Source: Sorghum bicolor (lineage: Eukaryota > Streptophyta > Magnoliopsida > Poales > Poaceae). Taken from it: a stretch of DNA of 64,000 nt. The notes beneath the pieces are model-generated. The model had not been told where the DNA came from, ran no database searches, and was given only the letters and a program-made list of their open reading frames with translations. Positions 37,601-48,240 of the stretch are shown here, in pieces; within the stretch, counting starts at the first letter, position 1; the number at the start of each line of letters is the position of its first letter. A program made the position numbers and the translations under genes. The DNA is taken from NCBI RefSeq assembly GCF_000003195.3, contig NC_012873.2, positions 12,175,894 to 12,239,893 of the forward strand, written 5' to 3'.

Positions 37601-37920
37601 GCATTGGCACTCTAAAATCCACAGGAGAAATGTTGAGGCAGAAGATCTCTGACCTATCGGCAAAAAGGGAAACCCTGTTGGCAGACCTTAAGCAAGTGGA
37701 AGAGGCTCTTTCCCAAGCTCAGCAAGAAGAAAATCAGTTGCCCAAAATGATCAAGACTCTCGAACAAAAGCGAAACATTCAAGCCCGCAAGGCACTACAG
37801 ATGAAGAAGAAACTGAAGTGAGTGGAGGGTTCTGCCGATGAAGACATCAGGGAGATAGAAGAAGCCGATCAAATCCGTATGCGCGCCATATCGGTTATCC
37901 AGGCTCTGCTAAGCGTATAA
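34608..37920 (+). pseudogene. Plant mobile domain (PMD, aminotransferase-like) gene, antisense within the retrotransposon
   Basis: Seven exons can be followed: 34608-34634, 34743-36200, 36280-36480, 36542-36571, 36648-36984, 37062-37150 and 37224-37920. All have GT/AG borders and compatible phases. Exon 2 encodes the plant mobile domain, with GWSGYIQKY, YLSAAERLANGSRFPLGRYL and GGPWWFINMWLS; middle exons encode a Pro/Ser-rich linker (Pro run near 36770); the last exon encodes a long coiled coil (about 37480-37900). This copy is broken: TGA at about 36120 and 37819-37821, TAG at about 37468, and a reading-frame change in the last exon near 37330. PMD proteins include nuclear MAIN/MAIL1 and many transposon-carried forms; the role of the transposon form is unknown. 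The gene ends about 155 bp from the integrase stop, tail to tail. Confidence 0.82.
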
Positions 37921-38075
37921 GCTCTTCATCGGCGACATGTTTTGTTCTATCTTCAGAAACTCCCAATTATTTTGGTCTAGCCGATAGGACTGTTATCGGC
38001 ATCTTTTAAAACATCATGTTTAATCCCAGATACATCTTAATTCAACCGATGGGAGTGTCATCGGTATTTAAACTT

Positions 38076-41000
38076 TTATGCATCGACCCATATGCTTGGG
38101 TAATACCTCTTCAAATATTTTTCATTTAATGCTCTGGGAAATTCAACTCCTTCGAGAGTTTCCAAAATATAAGCATTACTAGGAGCAGACCGATTTATCC
38201 GATAAGGACCTTCCCAATTAGGAGACCACTTGCCAAACTTTGGACTTTTAGTCCCGATCGGTAATATTAGTTTCCACACCAAATCTTCATAGGCAAACTC
38301 CTTAGCTTTTACCTTTTTGTCATACCATCTAGCAACTCTCTTTTTATTTTCTTCTATACTTATCAAAGCCCTCAGCCGATGTCCTGCTAAATTATCCAAC
38401 TCATCTTTCATCAAAGTAGCATAGTCATCGGCAGCCAACTGGTCTTGAAAGGATAATCGCCTAGATCCGGTCTTAATTTCCCAGGGTAGCACTGCATCGT
38501 GCCCATATACCAACTGATAAGGTGAAACTTTAGTCGACCCATGACATGCCATCCGATATGACCATAAAGCTTCACCCAATAATGTATGCCACCTCCTAGG
38601 ATTTTCTTCAATCTTTCGTTTGATGAGTTTAATAATTCCTTTGTTAGATGCCTCGGCCTGCCCATTGGCTTGAGCATAATAAGGGGAAGAATTCAACACT
38701 TTAATCCCCATACCGATTGCAAATTCATCAAACTCCTCTGATGTAAACATGGTACCCTGATCGGTAGTAATCGTTTGAGGAATACCAAATTAGTAAATAA
38801 TATGCTCTTACACAATGTCAATCATATTGGCCGATGTTACTTTCTTCAAAGGAATAGCTTCAACCCACTTAGTGAAATAATCAGTAGCAACTAAGATGAA
38901 CTTATGCCCTTTACTTGATGGTGGGTAAATTTGGCCGATTAGATCAATAGCCCATCCCCGGAACGGCCAAGGTTTAATAATAGGATTCATGGCCGATGCG
39001 GGAGCCCTTTGAATATTGCCAAATTTTTGACATCCTTTACATCCTATGAAATATCTAAAACAATCTTCGAGTATAGTCGGCCAATAGTACCCATTCCTCC
39101 TAATCATCCACTTCATCTTAAAAGCTGACTGATGCGCTCCACATACCCCCTCATGGATTTCACCCATCAAACTTTTAGCCTCATCATCACCTAAGCACTT
39201 GAGAAGAACTCCATCTATTGTTCGATAATACAGATCATCCCCAAGAAGCACATACTTGGTAGCTTGGAACCTGATACGCCTCTCAACCTTTTTAGATGGA
39301 TCTTTTAAATAATCAATGATCTCCTTTCTCCAATCATCAGCACCGATTGCCGATAATGTGTTTAATATGGGTTGATATCCCGAGGCATGCTGAGCCAACC
39401 GATTAGCCTCCTCATTATGTAACCGAGGGACATGCTCTAATTGGAAATCCTTGATTTCCTTTAAGAGTTGTATACTCTTTTCATAATAAGTTATCAAGAC
39501 CTCGCTTTGGCATTCATAATTTCCAGCCAACTGATTTATGACCAGCATAGAATCCCCAAAGATTTCAACAGCATCAGCACGAACCTCTTTTAAGAATTCC
39601 AACCCTTTGATCAAAGCTTGGTATTCAGCTTGGTTATTTGTTGACGTGGCGACAATCGGCAAAGAGAATTCATACTTCCTTCCCCGAGGGGAAATTAGTA
39701 CTATGCCGATTCCTGCCCCCCGGTCACACGTAGATCCATCAAAGAAGAGCGTCCAAGGAACAATTTCTAAAGTCTCCACTACACGGCAATGTTGAGTCAC
39801 AAAATCGGCCATGATCTGCCCTTTAACCGCTTTAGCCGATTCGTAATGTAGATCGAACTCCGACAGTGCCAAAATCCATTTGCTGATCCTACCACTCATA
39901 ATCGGCATAGACAGCATATACCGGACTACATCATCTTTTCATATAACAGTGCATTCGGCCGACAACAGATAGTGCCTCAATTTAATACACGAAAAGTATA
40001 AGCATAGACATAATTTTTCAATTGCCGAATACCTGGTCTCAGCATCAATCAGTCTTCTACTTAAATAATAAATCACACGCTCCTTCCTTTCAAATTCTTG
40101 AATTAAAGCCGAACCGATGACCACTCCATCGGTAGACAAGTACAATCTGAAAGGCCTTCCTTGCTGAGGTGGAATCAATACCGGAGGACTTGTTAGATAA
40201 TTCTTGATTTCATCCAAAGCTGATTGTTGCTCTTTTCCCCACACAAACTCTTGATCGGCTTTCAATTTAAGTAATGGACTGAAAGCACAAATTTTACCAG
40301 ACAAATTGGATATGAATCGCCTGATAAAATTTATCTTGCCGATCAGAGATTGGAGCTCAGTTTTGTTGGTAGGAGCAACTATTTTGTTGATGGCATCGAT
40401 AGATCTTCTGCTAATTTCAATCCCTCTTTGATGCACCATGAAACGAAGAAATTGCCCTGTCGATACACCAAATGCACACTTGTTAGGATTCATCTTTAAA
40501 CCATGTTTCCTTGTGCACTCCAACACCTTTCGCAGATCGGCAAGATGCTTTGTGAAATCCCCAGACTTAACCACCACATCATCAATGTAGATTTCTACCA
40601 GCTTGCCGATGAACTCATGAAAGAAAAATTCATAGCCCTCTGATAAGTAGTACCAGCGTTTTTCAAGCCAAAGGTCATGACTATCCATTCAAACAACCCA
40701 ACATGACCAGGACACCTAAATGCGGTCTTTGGAATATCTTCTTCAGCCATGAATATCTGATTATATCCTGCATTGCCATCCATAAAGCTTATGATCCGAT
40801 GTCCAACCGCAGCATCAACTAACAAATCGGCAACTGGCATTGGATAACCATCCATTGGCGTAGCCTTATTAAGATTCCTGAAATCAATGCAGACTCGAAG
40901 CTTCCCTTTTTTCTTATAAACTGGAACAACATTGGAAATCCATTCGGCGTACCGACATTGCTGAATAAATTTAGCTTCGATAAGTTTAGTTATTTCGGCC

Positions 41001-41308
41001 TTAATATCAGAAAGAATATTAGGATTACATCGGTGAGCTGGCTGCTGATGTGGCTGAAATCCAGATTTGATAGACAACCGATGTTCAACAATAGATCGGT
41101 CTAAACCAGGCATCTCGGTATAATCTCAAGCAAAGCAATCTTTATATTCCTTCAACAAATCGGTTAACTGTTGCTTACACTCAGAATCTAACTTAGCACT
41201 AATGAAAGTAGGCCTTGGCTTATCACCATTACCTATATCTACGTCTACTAAATCATCGGCCGGTGTAAACCTCTGGCCTAATTTTCCATCATCGGTGAAC
41301 CTATCCAT
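38076..41308 (-). pseudogene. pol: reverse transcriptase, two RNase H domains, integrase
   Basis: Reverse transcriptase spans about 41100-40300 with FRNLNKATP and the catalytic YIDDVVVK near 40589-40570. Gypsy RNase H follows to about 39930. A second RNase H-like domain at about 39755-39370 has FFDGS, NNQAEYQ and FGDSM; its last usual Asp position reads Asn (EEANRLA), which may be normal for the group. Integrase has an H-H-C-C zinc site (about 39170-39020) and core residues in IDLIG, TDQG and NGQAEA, ending at 38076 without a chromodomain. Breaks: TGA near 41125, a frameshift near 40660, TGA near 39937, and two TAA codons near 38790-38810. The polyprotein cannot be made intact from this copy. 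Confidence 0.88.
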
Positions 41309-42279
41309 TAAAACTCCTCGTCAGAACCGACTGCTTGGATCGGTGGAATTTCATAATCGGCAACTTTGAGGAAACCCTTCTCCCAAATTTCTCCTGAGAC
41401 GCACCTAGTCCTCTCATAAGTATCGGCCTCTGCCGATGCAATGACATATGAGGAATCTCTTGGGACAATCTCAATCTTGTCACCTACCCACTGAACCAAA
41501 CATTGGTGCATTGTAGACGGGATACAACAATTGGTATGGATCCAATCTCTCGCCAAGAGTAAGTTATAAGCACCATTTCCACTGATAACGAAGAAAGTTG
41601 TCGGCAAAGTTTTACTGCCGATGGTCAACTCGACGCATATTGCCCCCTTCACCGGAGACACATTCCCTTCAAAGTCCTTCAGCATCATATCGGTCTTGGT
41701 CAAATCTTGATCTCCTTTTCTAAGCTTCCGATAGACTGCATATGGCATAATATTGATAAGTATCTTGGTCATCGGCTGACCATCAACCCTACCTTTGACA
41801 AACATGGCCTTAAGATGCTGTCTTTCATTATCGGCAGACTTTTCAAAGATAGCTGTCATTGGATCCAGAGCCAACTGAGCTATCTGGTCGGAAAAATCCA
41901 CCTCCTCATCATCACTGGACGGTGCAAGGAACTCCATCGGCAACATAAATACCATGTTAACATCTGCCGATGGCCCTTTTCCTTTAGGATCCGACTGCTG
42001 CTGATCTCCAGTTTCGCCAGAATTCTCTCCTTTGCTCAAGTCTTCTCGTCTTTCGCGCTGCAGCCCTCTTTTCTGTGTCCTAGTCAGCCCTTCTGGACAC
42101 CATAGAGAAAGTTGCGGCTGCCTTACCGATTGGCGATGCACTTCCCTTGACTCCACTCGGTAAGTATTAGCATTTCTGCAAAATATGAACTCATCGAGAA
42201 CTCGTGCATCTGCCATCTCCTCAAGTTCCTCTTGGATCCTGGGAAAGTACCCGACACGATCACCAAGTCTATCATGCAC
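41309..42279 (-). pseudogene. Retropepsin-like protease region
   Basis: The frame has the flanks of a gypsy protease (KGRVDGQPMTKIL, then NIMPYAVYRKL and later ARDWIHTN). The segment that should contain the catalytic Asp-(Ser/Thr/Gly)-Gly/Ala triplet is missing: KILI runs straight into NIMPY near 41750, an apparent in-frame deletion of a few codons. So this protease is probably inactive. The frame ends with overlapping TAATG near 41307, where the next frame begins. Confidence 0.65.
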
Positions 42280-44500
42280 ACTGAGCCTGCCCCCCAGCCG
42301 ATCATGAACCGAAGCTCTCCGCCTAATCGGCCCATTAAATCGCCGATCATCGTTTTGATACTACCGATTAGGTCTATCATACCGATCATAACCATTGCAC
42401 TCAGGGTAGTCTCTAACAGTGGGCAATTTGATGTCTTGCTCCTAACAGTGGATAAAGAACGGGCAATTCCAATGATCCTTATGCCAATTCCACTCCTGTT
42501 GGCGTCTTTCTTCTTCCCGACGACGATCCTCCTGTTGGCGCCGATACCGATCTTCACGTTGCTGCCAGGTCTCCCGATGCCTTCTATGAGTTATTACAAT
42601 ACCAGATCGGGGAGGCCTTCCTGAGCTGGTTCCTTCCTGAATTAAACCTTTGCCTTTAGCGCCATCGGCAGTAATATGATGTTGCGGATCCACCGATGCG
42701 CTTCTTTCGGCTGCCTCTGACGTCAAGACTTTAGTCTTTCCCTTAACATCCAACATATTTGTAGGGAAAGGATGTTGATCGATCTTCATCGGCTTCTGAG
42801 CTTTGGAACTATCAAATTTAATTCTCCCAGATTCTATAGCTGATTGCAGCTGTTGCCTGAAAACCTTGCACTCATTTGTGCTGTGAGATGTTGCATTATG
42901 TCATTTGCAGTATTTCATCTTCTTTAATTCCTCTGCCGATGGAATCACATGATTGGGTGAGAATTTAATTTGCCCTTCTTGAAGTAGAAAGTCAAATATC
43001 CTATCGGCTTTGGTGATGTCAAATGTAAACTTCTCTGGCTCTTTATGCCCAAAAGGGCAAGACATCGGCTTCTTGTTTTTCACCCACTTTGCCAAACCGA
43101 TGACTGGCTCTTCGTCAAAATCTGAGCTTGCTGCCTCATCGACAAATGATACCTTTTTATTCCATACTCTCTTGGGTTCAAAAGGTTTAATATCTTGGTC
43201 AGAAATCATCTGCACCAAATGACTCAGACTCTCGAACTCTTGAGAAGCATACTTATCTCTAATACGTGGCAACAATCCCTGGAAAGCCAAATCGGCTAGC
43301 TGCCGATCATCCAGAACCAGACTATAGCACTTATTTTTGACCTCTCGCAACCTTTGCATAAAACTCTCAACCGATTCATCATTGCGTTGCTTCAAAATGA
43401 CTAAATTGGTAATCTTCTTCTCATGAACTCCAGAAAAGAAGTATTTGTGGAATTGTTTCTCTAGATCGGCCCAAGTGATTACTGAATTAGGAGGTAATGA
43501 AATAAACCAAGTAAAGGCCGATCTAGACAAAGATGATGAGAACAAGCGAACCCTTAACTCATCTCTGTTAGCAGCTTCTCCACACTGGATAAGAATCTAT
43601 TGACATGCTCCATAGTTGATGTATCATCCTGTCCAGAAAACTTGGTGAAATCTGGTACCTTGTACCGATTTGGAAGTGGAATTAAGTCATATGCAGTAGG
43701 ATACGGTGTCCGATAAGAGTAAATGTTGACTTTGGGTTTTATCCCAAATTGGTCTCTCATCACTTCAGCTATCTTATCGGCCCAATAAGCATCGGCATCT
43801 TGCCGATGAGGTGGTTGTGGATCTGGCACCTACTGATAAGCTTCCACGTGTCTTTGAGGCGCATGATCTGCATGGAATATTGGATTAATCATTGCTTGCT
43901 AACCACCAAGTTGCTGGCCAAGATTCATCGGCTGGTTAATCAATCCTTGATTCTGAAACTCAGGTTGGATTGGTCCTTGTTGAAATCCTACAGCCTGATG
44001 ACTCTGTTGAGGCATCTGTGGAAAGACGAACTGCCCTGTCCATCCATTATTAACATTCATCGGTGTAGGTCCTGCCGATGACTGGTAATTGGGCATCATC
44101 ATTGAATTAACATACCCTGGCTGTGTCATAAACCTTTGCTGCATCGGCATTGGATCTACCGATGCATTAGGCATCTGGAACGCTGGAGCTTGAGAATTCC
44201 CAGTGTAAGGTCTTGCAGTAGTAGTTGTAGAGTACTGGGGATTCTGATTCATCGGCAGATTTGGAGGTGCTGATGCCATAGGAGCCTTGCCTGTCACGTC
44301 AGCCACTTGAGATGTTCCAGGACTTTTTGCCATCAGTTCCGGGGGCATACCATAACCCCACCAGTTGGGAGGAACAGACCCTGGCATTGCCGATGCTAAT
44401 AGATCTGTAGCAAGTTTGACTTGTCCTTCTGATGTTGTCGGATTAGTCGTCATCGGCGTAGATTGCGCATTGGTCATCCCTAATGTGCTTGGAGGGGAAG

Positions 44501-46463
44501 TGAAAGGTCCTAATATGGCTAGAGGGGAGGTGAATAGCCTATTTAAAAATTCTACAAACTCACTAGAGCAAGAGGTTAGTAAATAACAAAGCAAAGCTTT
44601 TTGCTCTAGCTCTAAAGGGGGGTTTGCAAGCCACCTATCCAACAAATCTAGTTGATATAATTACTAGGCACACAAGAGCTATGTCACTACTTACACTAGA
44701 AAGCTACCTAAAGTTTCTATACAAGTAAGTAAGCTACTCTAGTTTGCGGGAATGTAAAAGAGATGGTTTGAACTTTATACCGCTGCGTAGAGGGGATGAA
44801 CCAATCAATATTATGAAGTCCAATCACCGGGAGAAATCCAATGAACAATCATAATGGAGACACACAATTTTTCTCCCGAGGTTCACGTGCTTGCCGGCAC
44901 GCTACGTCCCCGTTGTGTCGACCAACACTTGGTGGTTCGGTGGCTAAGAGGTGTAGCACGAACCTCGTCCTCACTAGGACACCACAAGAACCTACCCACA
45001 AGTGAGGTAACTCAATGACACGAGCAATCTACTAGAGTTACCTTTCGGCTCTCCGCCGGGGAAGGTACAAGACCCCTCACAATCACCGGGAGATGGCCAC
45101 GAACAATCACCAACTCGTGCCAATGCTTCCAAGCCGTCTAGGTGGCGGCAACCACCAAGAGTAACAAGAAAACCGCAGCCAAATCGATCCCCAAGTGCCA
45201 CTAGATGCAATCACTCAAGCAAATGCACTTGGAATCACTCCCAATCTCACAAAGATGTATAATCTATGAAGGAGATGAGTGGGAGGTGTTTGCTTAGGCT
45301 CACAAGGATGTCAAGTATGTTAGAATGCCAAGAGAGTGAGCCCCAAGCCGGCCAAACACATATTTATAGCCCCTCAAAACAAATAGAGCCGTTGGCTCTT
45401 TCACTGGGCGAAATACGGGGTCACCGGACGCTCTTAAAGGGGCACCGGACGCTCAGCACCAGCGTCCGGTGCTCCAACGTCAGCCGCGTGTCAGAGTCTA
45501 ACGGTCACCTGCAGTGCACCGGACGCTGAGCAAGTTAGCACCGGACGCGTCCGGTGCACACCGGACTCATGCGCAGAGAGTTCCGCAAACCTGCGGGACA
45601 CCGGACGCTAGCCACCGGACGCACCCTGAGCGTCCGGTGCTCACCGGACTCGTGCGCAGAGAGGGTCGCCAAGACGCCCGCACACCGGACGCGCACCACC
45701 GGACGCTCAAGCCAGCGTCCGGTGCCTATCGTCCGGTGCCTTACCCTAGCTGGGCTAAGCACTGTCTGCACCGGACGCTCAGACTTAGCGTCCGGTGCCT
45801 CAGTGGCCAGCGTCCGGTGAGTGTTTTCTCAGCGAGAAACACTCCCGCGACTTCTCCAAATTTCCCACCGGCGCAATAGAAAATATGCACTTCATTTTCT
45901 CAAAAAGCGCCGAATCCCGCCGAGCTTGCGAATCCCATCCTCTCTCTACCCTTGAAACTTCACCTCCTTCTCAAAGTGTGCCAACACCACAACGTGTGTA
46001 CCAACGAGCGTGCACGTGTGTTAGCATTTTCACAATTATTTTCTTTGAAGGAGTTAAGTTAGCTCACTAGGTTCTAAATGCATGCACATGAACAATGACA
46101 CCTAGTGGCACTTGATAACCGCTTAGCCAAAGAATTCCCCTCTTTATAGTACGGCTATCTATCCTAAATGTGATCACACCCTCTATGGTGTCTTGATCAC
46201 CAAAACCAAAACCCTAAGCAATACCTTTGCCTTGATCTCCATAGGGTTTTGTTTTTCTCTTTCTTCTTTTCCAAGTTGAGCAATTGATCATCTTGTGGTC
46301 ATCACCATCATCACCATGATCATTACTTGCTCCACCATCATCACCATGATCATTACTTGCTCCATCACTTGGCATGTACCAACCTCATTAAGTCTACACA
46401 CACTTAGTATAGAGGTTAGTACTAGGGTTTCATCAATTATCCAAAACCAAACTAGGGCTTTCA
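44501..46463. mobile_element. Solo LTR inserted in gag of the Tat element
   Basis: It starts TGAAAGGTCCTAATATGG and ends CTAGGGCTTTCA, with the perfect 5-bp duplication GGAAG at 44496-44500 and 46464-46468. At 1963 bp it belongs to the same family as the solo LTR at 662-3063. It has no internal coding part. It must be younger than the host element, whose LTRs already suggest a recent insertion. A 30-bp unit occurs twice in tandem at about 46306-46365. Confidence 0.9.
45420..45825. repeat. Dense CACCGGACGC/GCGTCCGGTG palindromic array
   Basis: About twenty copies of the CpG-rich word in both orientations within about 400 bp, less decayed than in the 662-3063 copy. Adjacent opposite copies form palindromes with short spacers. 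It is not a CRISPR: spacing is irregular and orientation alternates. Confidence 0.8.
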
Positions 46464-46905
46464 GGAAGTAACCTCTGTACCCGCAACGGTCGTAGTAGCC
46501 GATGGAGCAGTAACCACCGATGACCCCGGCTGATGATAGGCAGGACCCACATAGGATGGTGGTACTTGTCCTTCTTTGAAAGTTCTAGCCACGACATTGA
46601 AAACCGTGTTGGACAGTACACTAGATTGATTGATCAAGGCACGGTTAATAGCACTGTCAACCATGTCTTGAAGTTTACCAGGATTGGCCTCAAAAGTGAT
46701 TTGCCGAGGCATCGGCAATGCTTCCTTCTGTATCACCTCGCCACTCCTGTTGATACTGAAGGACTTTAAGCATAACTGCTTGTAATCCTCCATGGCTTTT
46801 GCCATAGCTTGCTTCTGCTCATCTCTGAGATTGGCTTCCGTCACAGGGATGACGTTCTCCAAGTCGAAATCGGTATTCGACATGTTGATCTTGATCTTGA
46901 ATCTT

Positions 46906-46931
46906 TGTCCCACTGGGCGTGCCAAAAGATG
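46906..46931 (-). other. Primer-binding-site region
   Basis: Directly inside the 5' LTR the minus strand reads TTTTGGCACGCCCAGTGGG, starting a few bases from the LTR edge. TGG followed by a GC-rich stretch is expected where a tRNA 3' end pairs, but I cannot name the tRNA. Confidence 0.5.
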
Positions 46932-47659
46932 TGTTGATGCAAAAGTGAATCTGCAAACACAATGGGCTAATACCCGATTCAAACGTTAGGGCGTGCCAGC
47001 CGATTTGACCTTACAATCAACAAAGGTGGTAACTCGAACACTTTGGTCCCGACAACAGCGATACGCCCGGATGCCGCGGCCAAGAGGTGTTCACACGGAA
47101 CTCGAGAACACGTCGAGTTTAACTCGACGAATTCCTAAGAACTCGTAGTAAAAAGGAAAATATGACGAAGTCGTCGAAAAAATAGATGCTGGAATATGTG
47201 TAAAAACTTGTGTTTGATTGATTGATAGATTTTTCATTACATTGCCCCGGGGTCTATATTTATACCCTGTTCAAAAGAACTACAACCAGACACGACTAGA
47301 ACTCGAATTCCAAATTAAACGGAATCCGTATACAAAACAAACTCTAATAACTAAGGAAATCATTAAACTATCCCCTACGACCGATCGGTACACCATCTCG
47401 AGTCAATCGGCAACCCCTGCGCTTTCATTCAGAGTCATCGGCAGACCGCCTTCCATAGCTATCGGCAACCATCAGCACTGGCCATCGGCACGAACACACC
47501 ACCACTCCTGGACTTAGTCATATTCCGTCTTCTTCCCATCGGCACCAACTTCATCGGCAATTCATCTGCAAACTAACCACTACTTTTCTGCCTGCCGATC
47601 TACTCCTCATTAACTTCAGATACGCATCCAAATATACGTGTCCAAAAACGGTGTCAACA
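46932..47659 (-). repeat. 5' LTR of the Tat-lineage element
   Basis: 728 bp; TATA-like box on the minus strand at plus 47255-47264. It differs from the other LTR at about 15 positions counted by eye. Confidence 0.93.
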
Positions 47660-48240
47660 AGTGAAGATCATCACGGTGCATCAGATTTCTCTAGTGGGTG
47701 CAACGGATGATGCACTAGAGTTTCTGTCTAGAGAAGGTTGCACTCCCACTAAACACAAGATCTCTCTGGTAGGGCATTGGACAAACCACTAGAGGTTAAA
47801 TCCAACAATCGACAACGGTTAGTTTGCGCAGCAGCCCAGGAATTCTCCGATGTGGTAAGTAGATCTATTCCTACTTTTGCAACCCGAACTCCCAATGGCT
47901 AGTTGGTGCTTGTGAGGCAGTATATACCCTCTTAGTGAGCCAATAAGAGTGTGCTAGAGCTTGCTGAAGCTATAGTTAAGTTGAAGCTTATTTCTGCTTT
48001 AGCCACCATATGTGTCTAAAAGAAGATTAGATGATTCGCAATAGTGGTAGAATTGGTGCTTAGGCTAGTTGGAGACCGAATCAGCGCTTACTCTAGTTTT
48101 AGACTTAGTGTTTAAAGAGATTTGTATATATCCTTGCTATCGGTCATATATCTAGTCTGTACTTCTCTAGGCTTGTAAATCTTGTGAGGCCTTTGAAGCC
48201 GAGTTTGTGGAGTGGCCGCCGATAACGCACAAGGACATGG
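47660..48240. other. Right flank of the gypsy insertion, unassigned
   Basis: Non-coding sequence that probably continues the 32885-33318 segment. TATA-like GTATATACCC occurs near 47932. It may be part of an older retroelement; no ORF or clear ends are seen. Confidence 0.35.

Larger units (their letters stand above)
42280..46883 (-). pseudogene. gag, split by a solo LTR and broken by stops and a frameshift
   Basis: The first methionine (46883) starts MSNTDFDLENVIPVTEANL. The frame runs to the solo LTR target at 46468, resumes at 44500, and continues through a Pro/Gln/Met-rich segment. The capsid-type Retrotrans_gag domain lies at about 43540-43190 (WADLEKQFHKYFF, FMQRLREVKNKCYS, LADLAFQGLL). 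A zinc-knuckle-like patch follows around 42910-42870, with a TGA inside it near 42898. Further TAG stops occur near 43899 and 43830 and a one-base frame change near 43570. The C-terminal Arg/Gln-rich part is also frame-shuffled. Confidence 0.8.
33319..47659 (-). mobile_element. Ty3/gypsy retrotransposon, Tat lineage, with antisense passenger gene
   Basis: Two 728-bp LTRs (33319-34046 and 46932-47659) start TGTTGATG and end GTGTCAACA. Flanks are ACTGA and AGTGA, a 5-bp duplication with one mismatch. Read on the minus strand the order is LTR, primer site, gag, protease, reverse transcriptase, RNase H, a second RNase H-like domain, integrase, then an antisense multi-exon gene, polypurine tract and LTR. 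The RNase H pair and the lack of a chromodomain after integrase fit the Tat lineage. By my count about 15 of 728 LTR positions differ, so the insertion is fairly young. The internal genes are broken by stops and frameshifts, and a solo LTR interrupts gag. Without that insert the element is about 12.4 kb. Confidence 0.92.

Noticed and set aside
45420..45825. CRISPR-like array of short repeats
   Set aside because: Repeat orientation alternates, spacing is irregular, and the array lies within an LTR in a plant genome.
38076..46982. Integrated plant virus (pararetrovirus)
   Set aside because: Flanking LTRs, a target duplication, integrase and the gag-pol order identify an LTR retrotransposon. 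There are no movement or coat protein genes.
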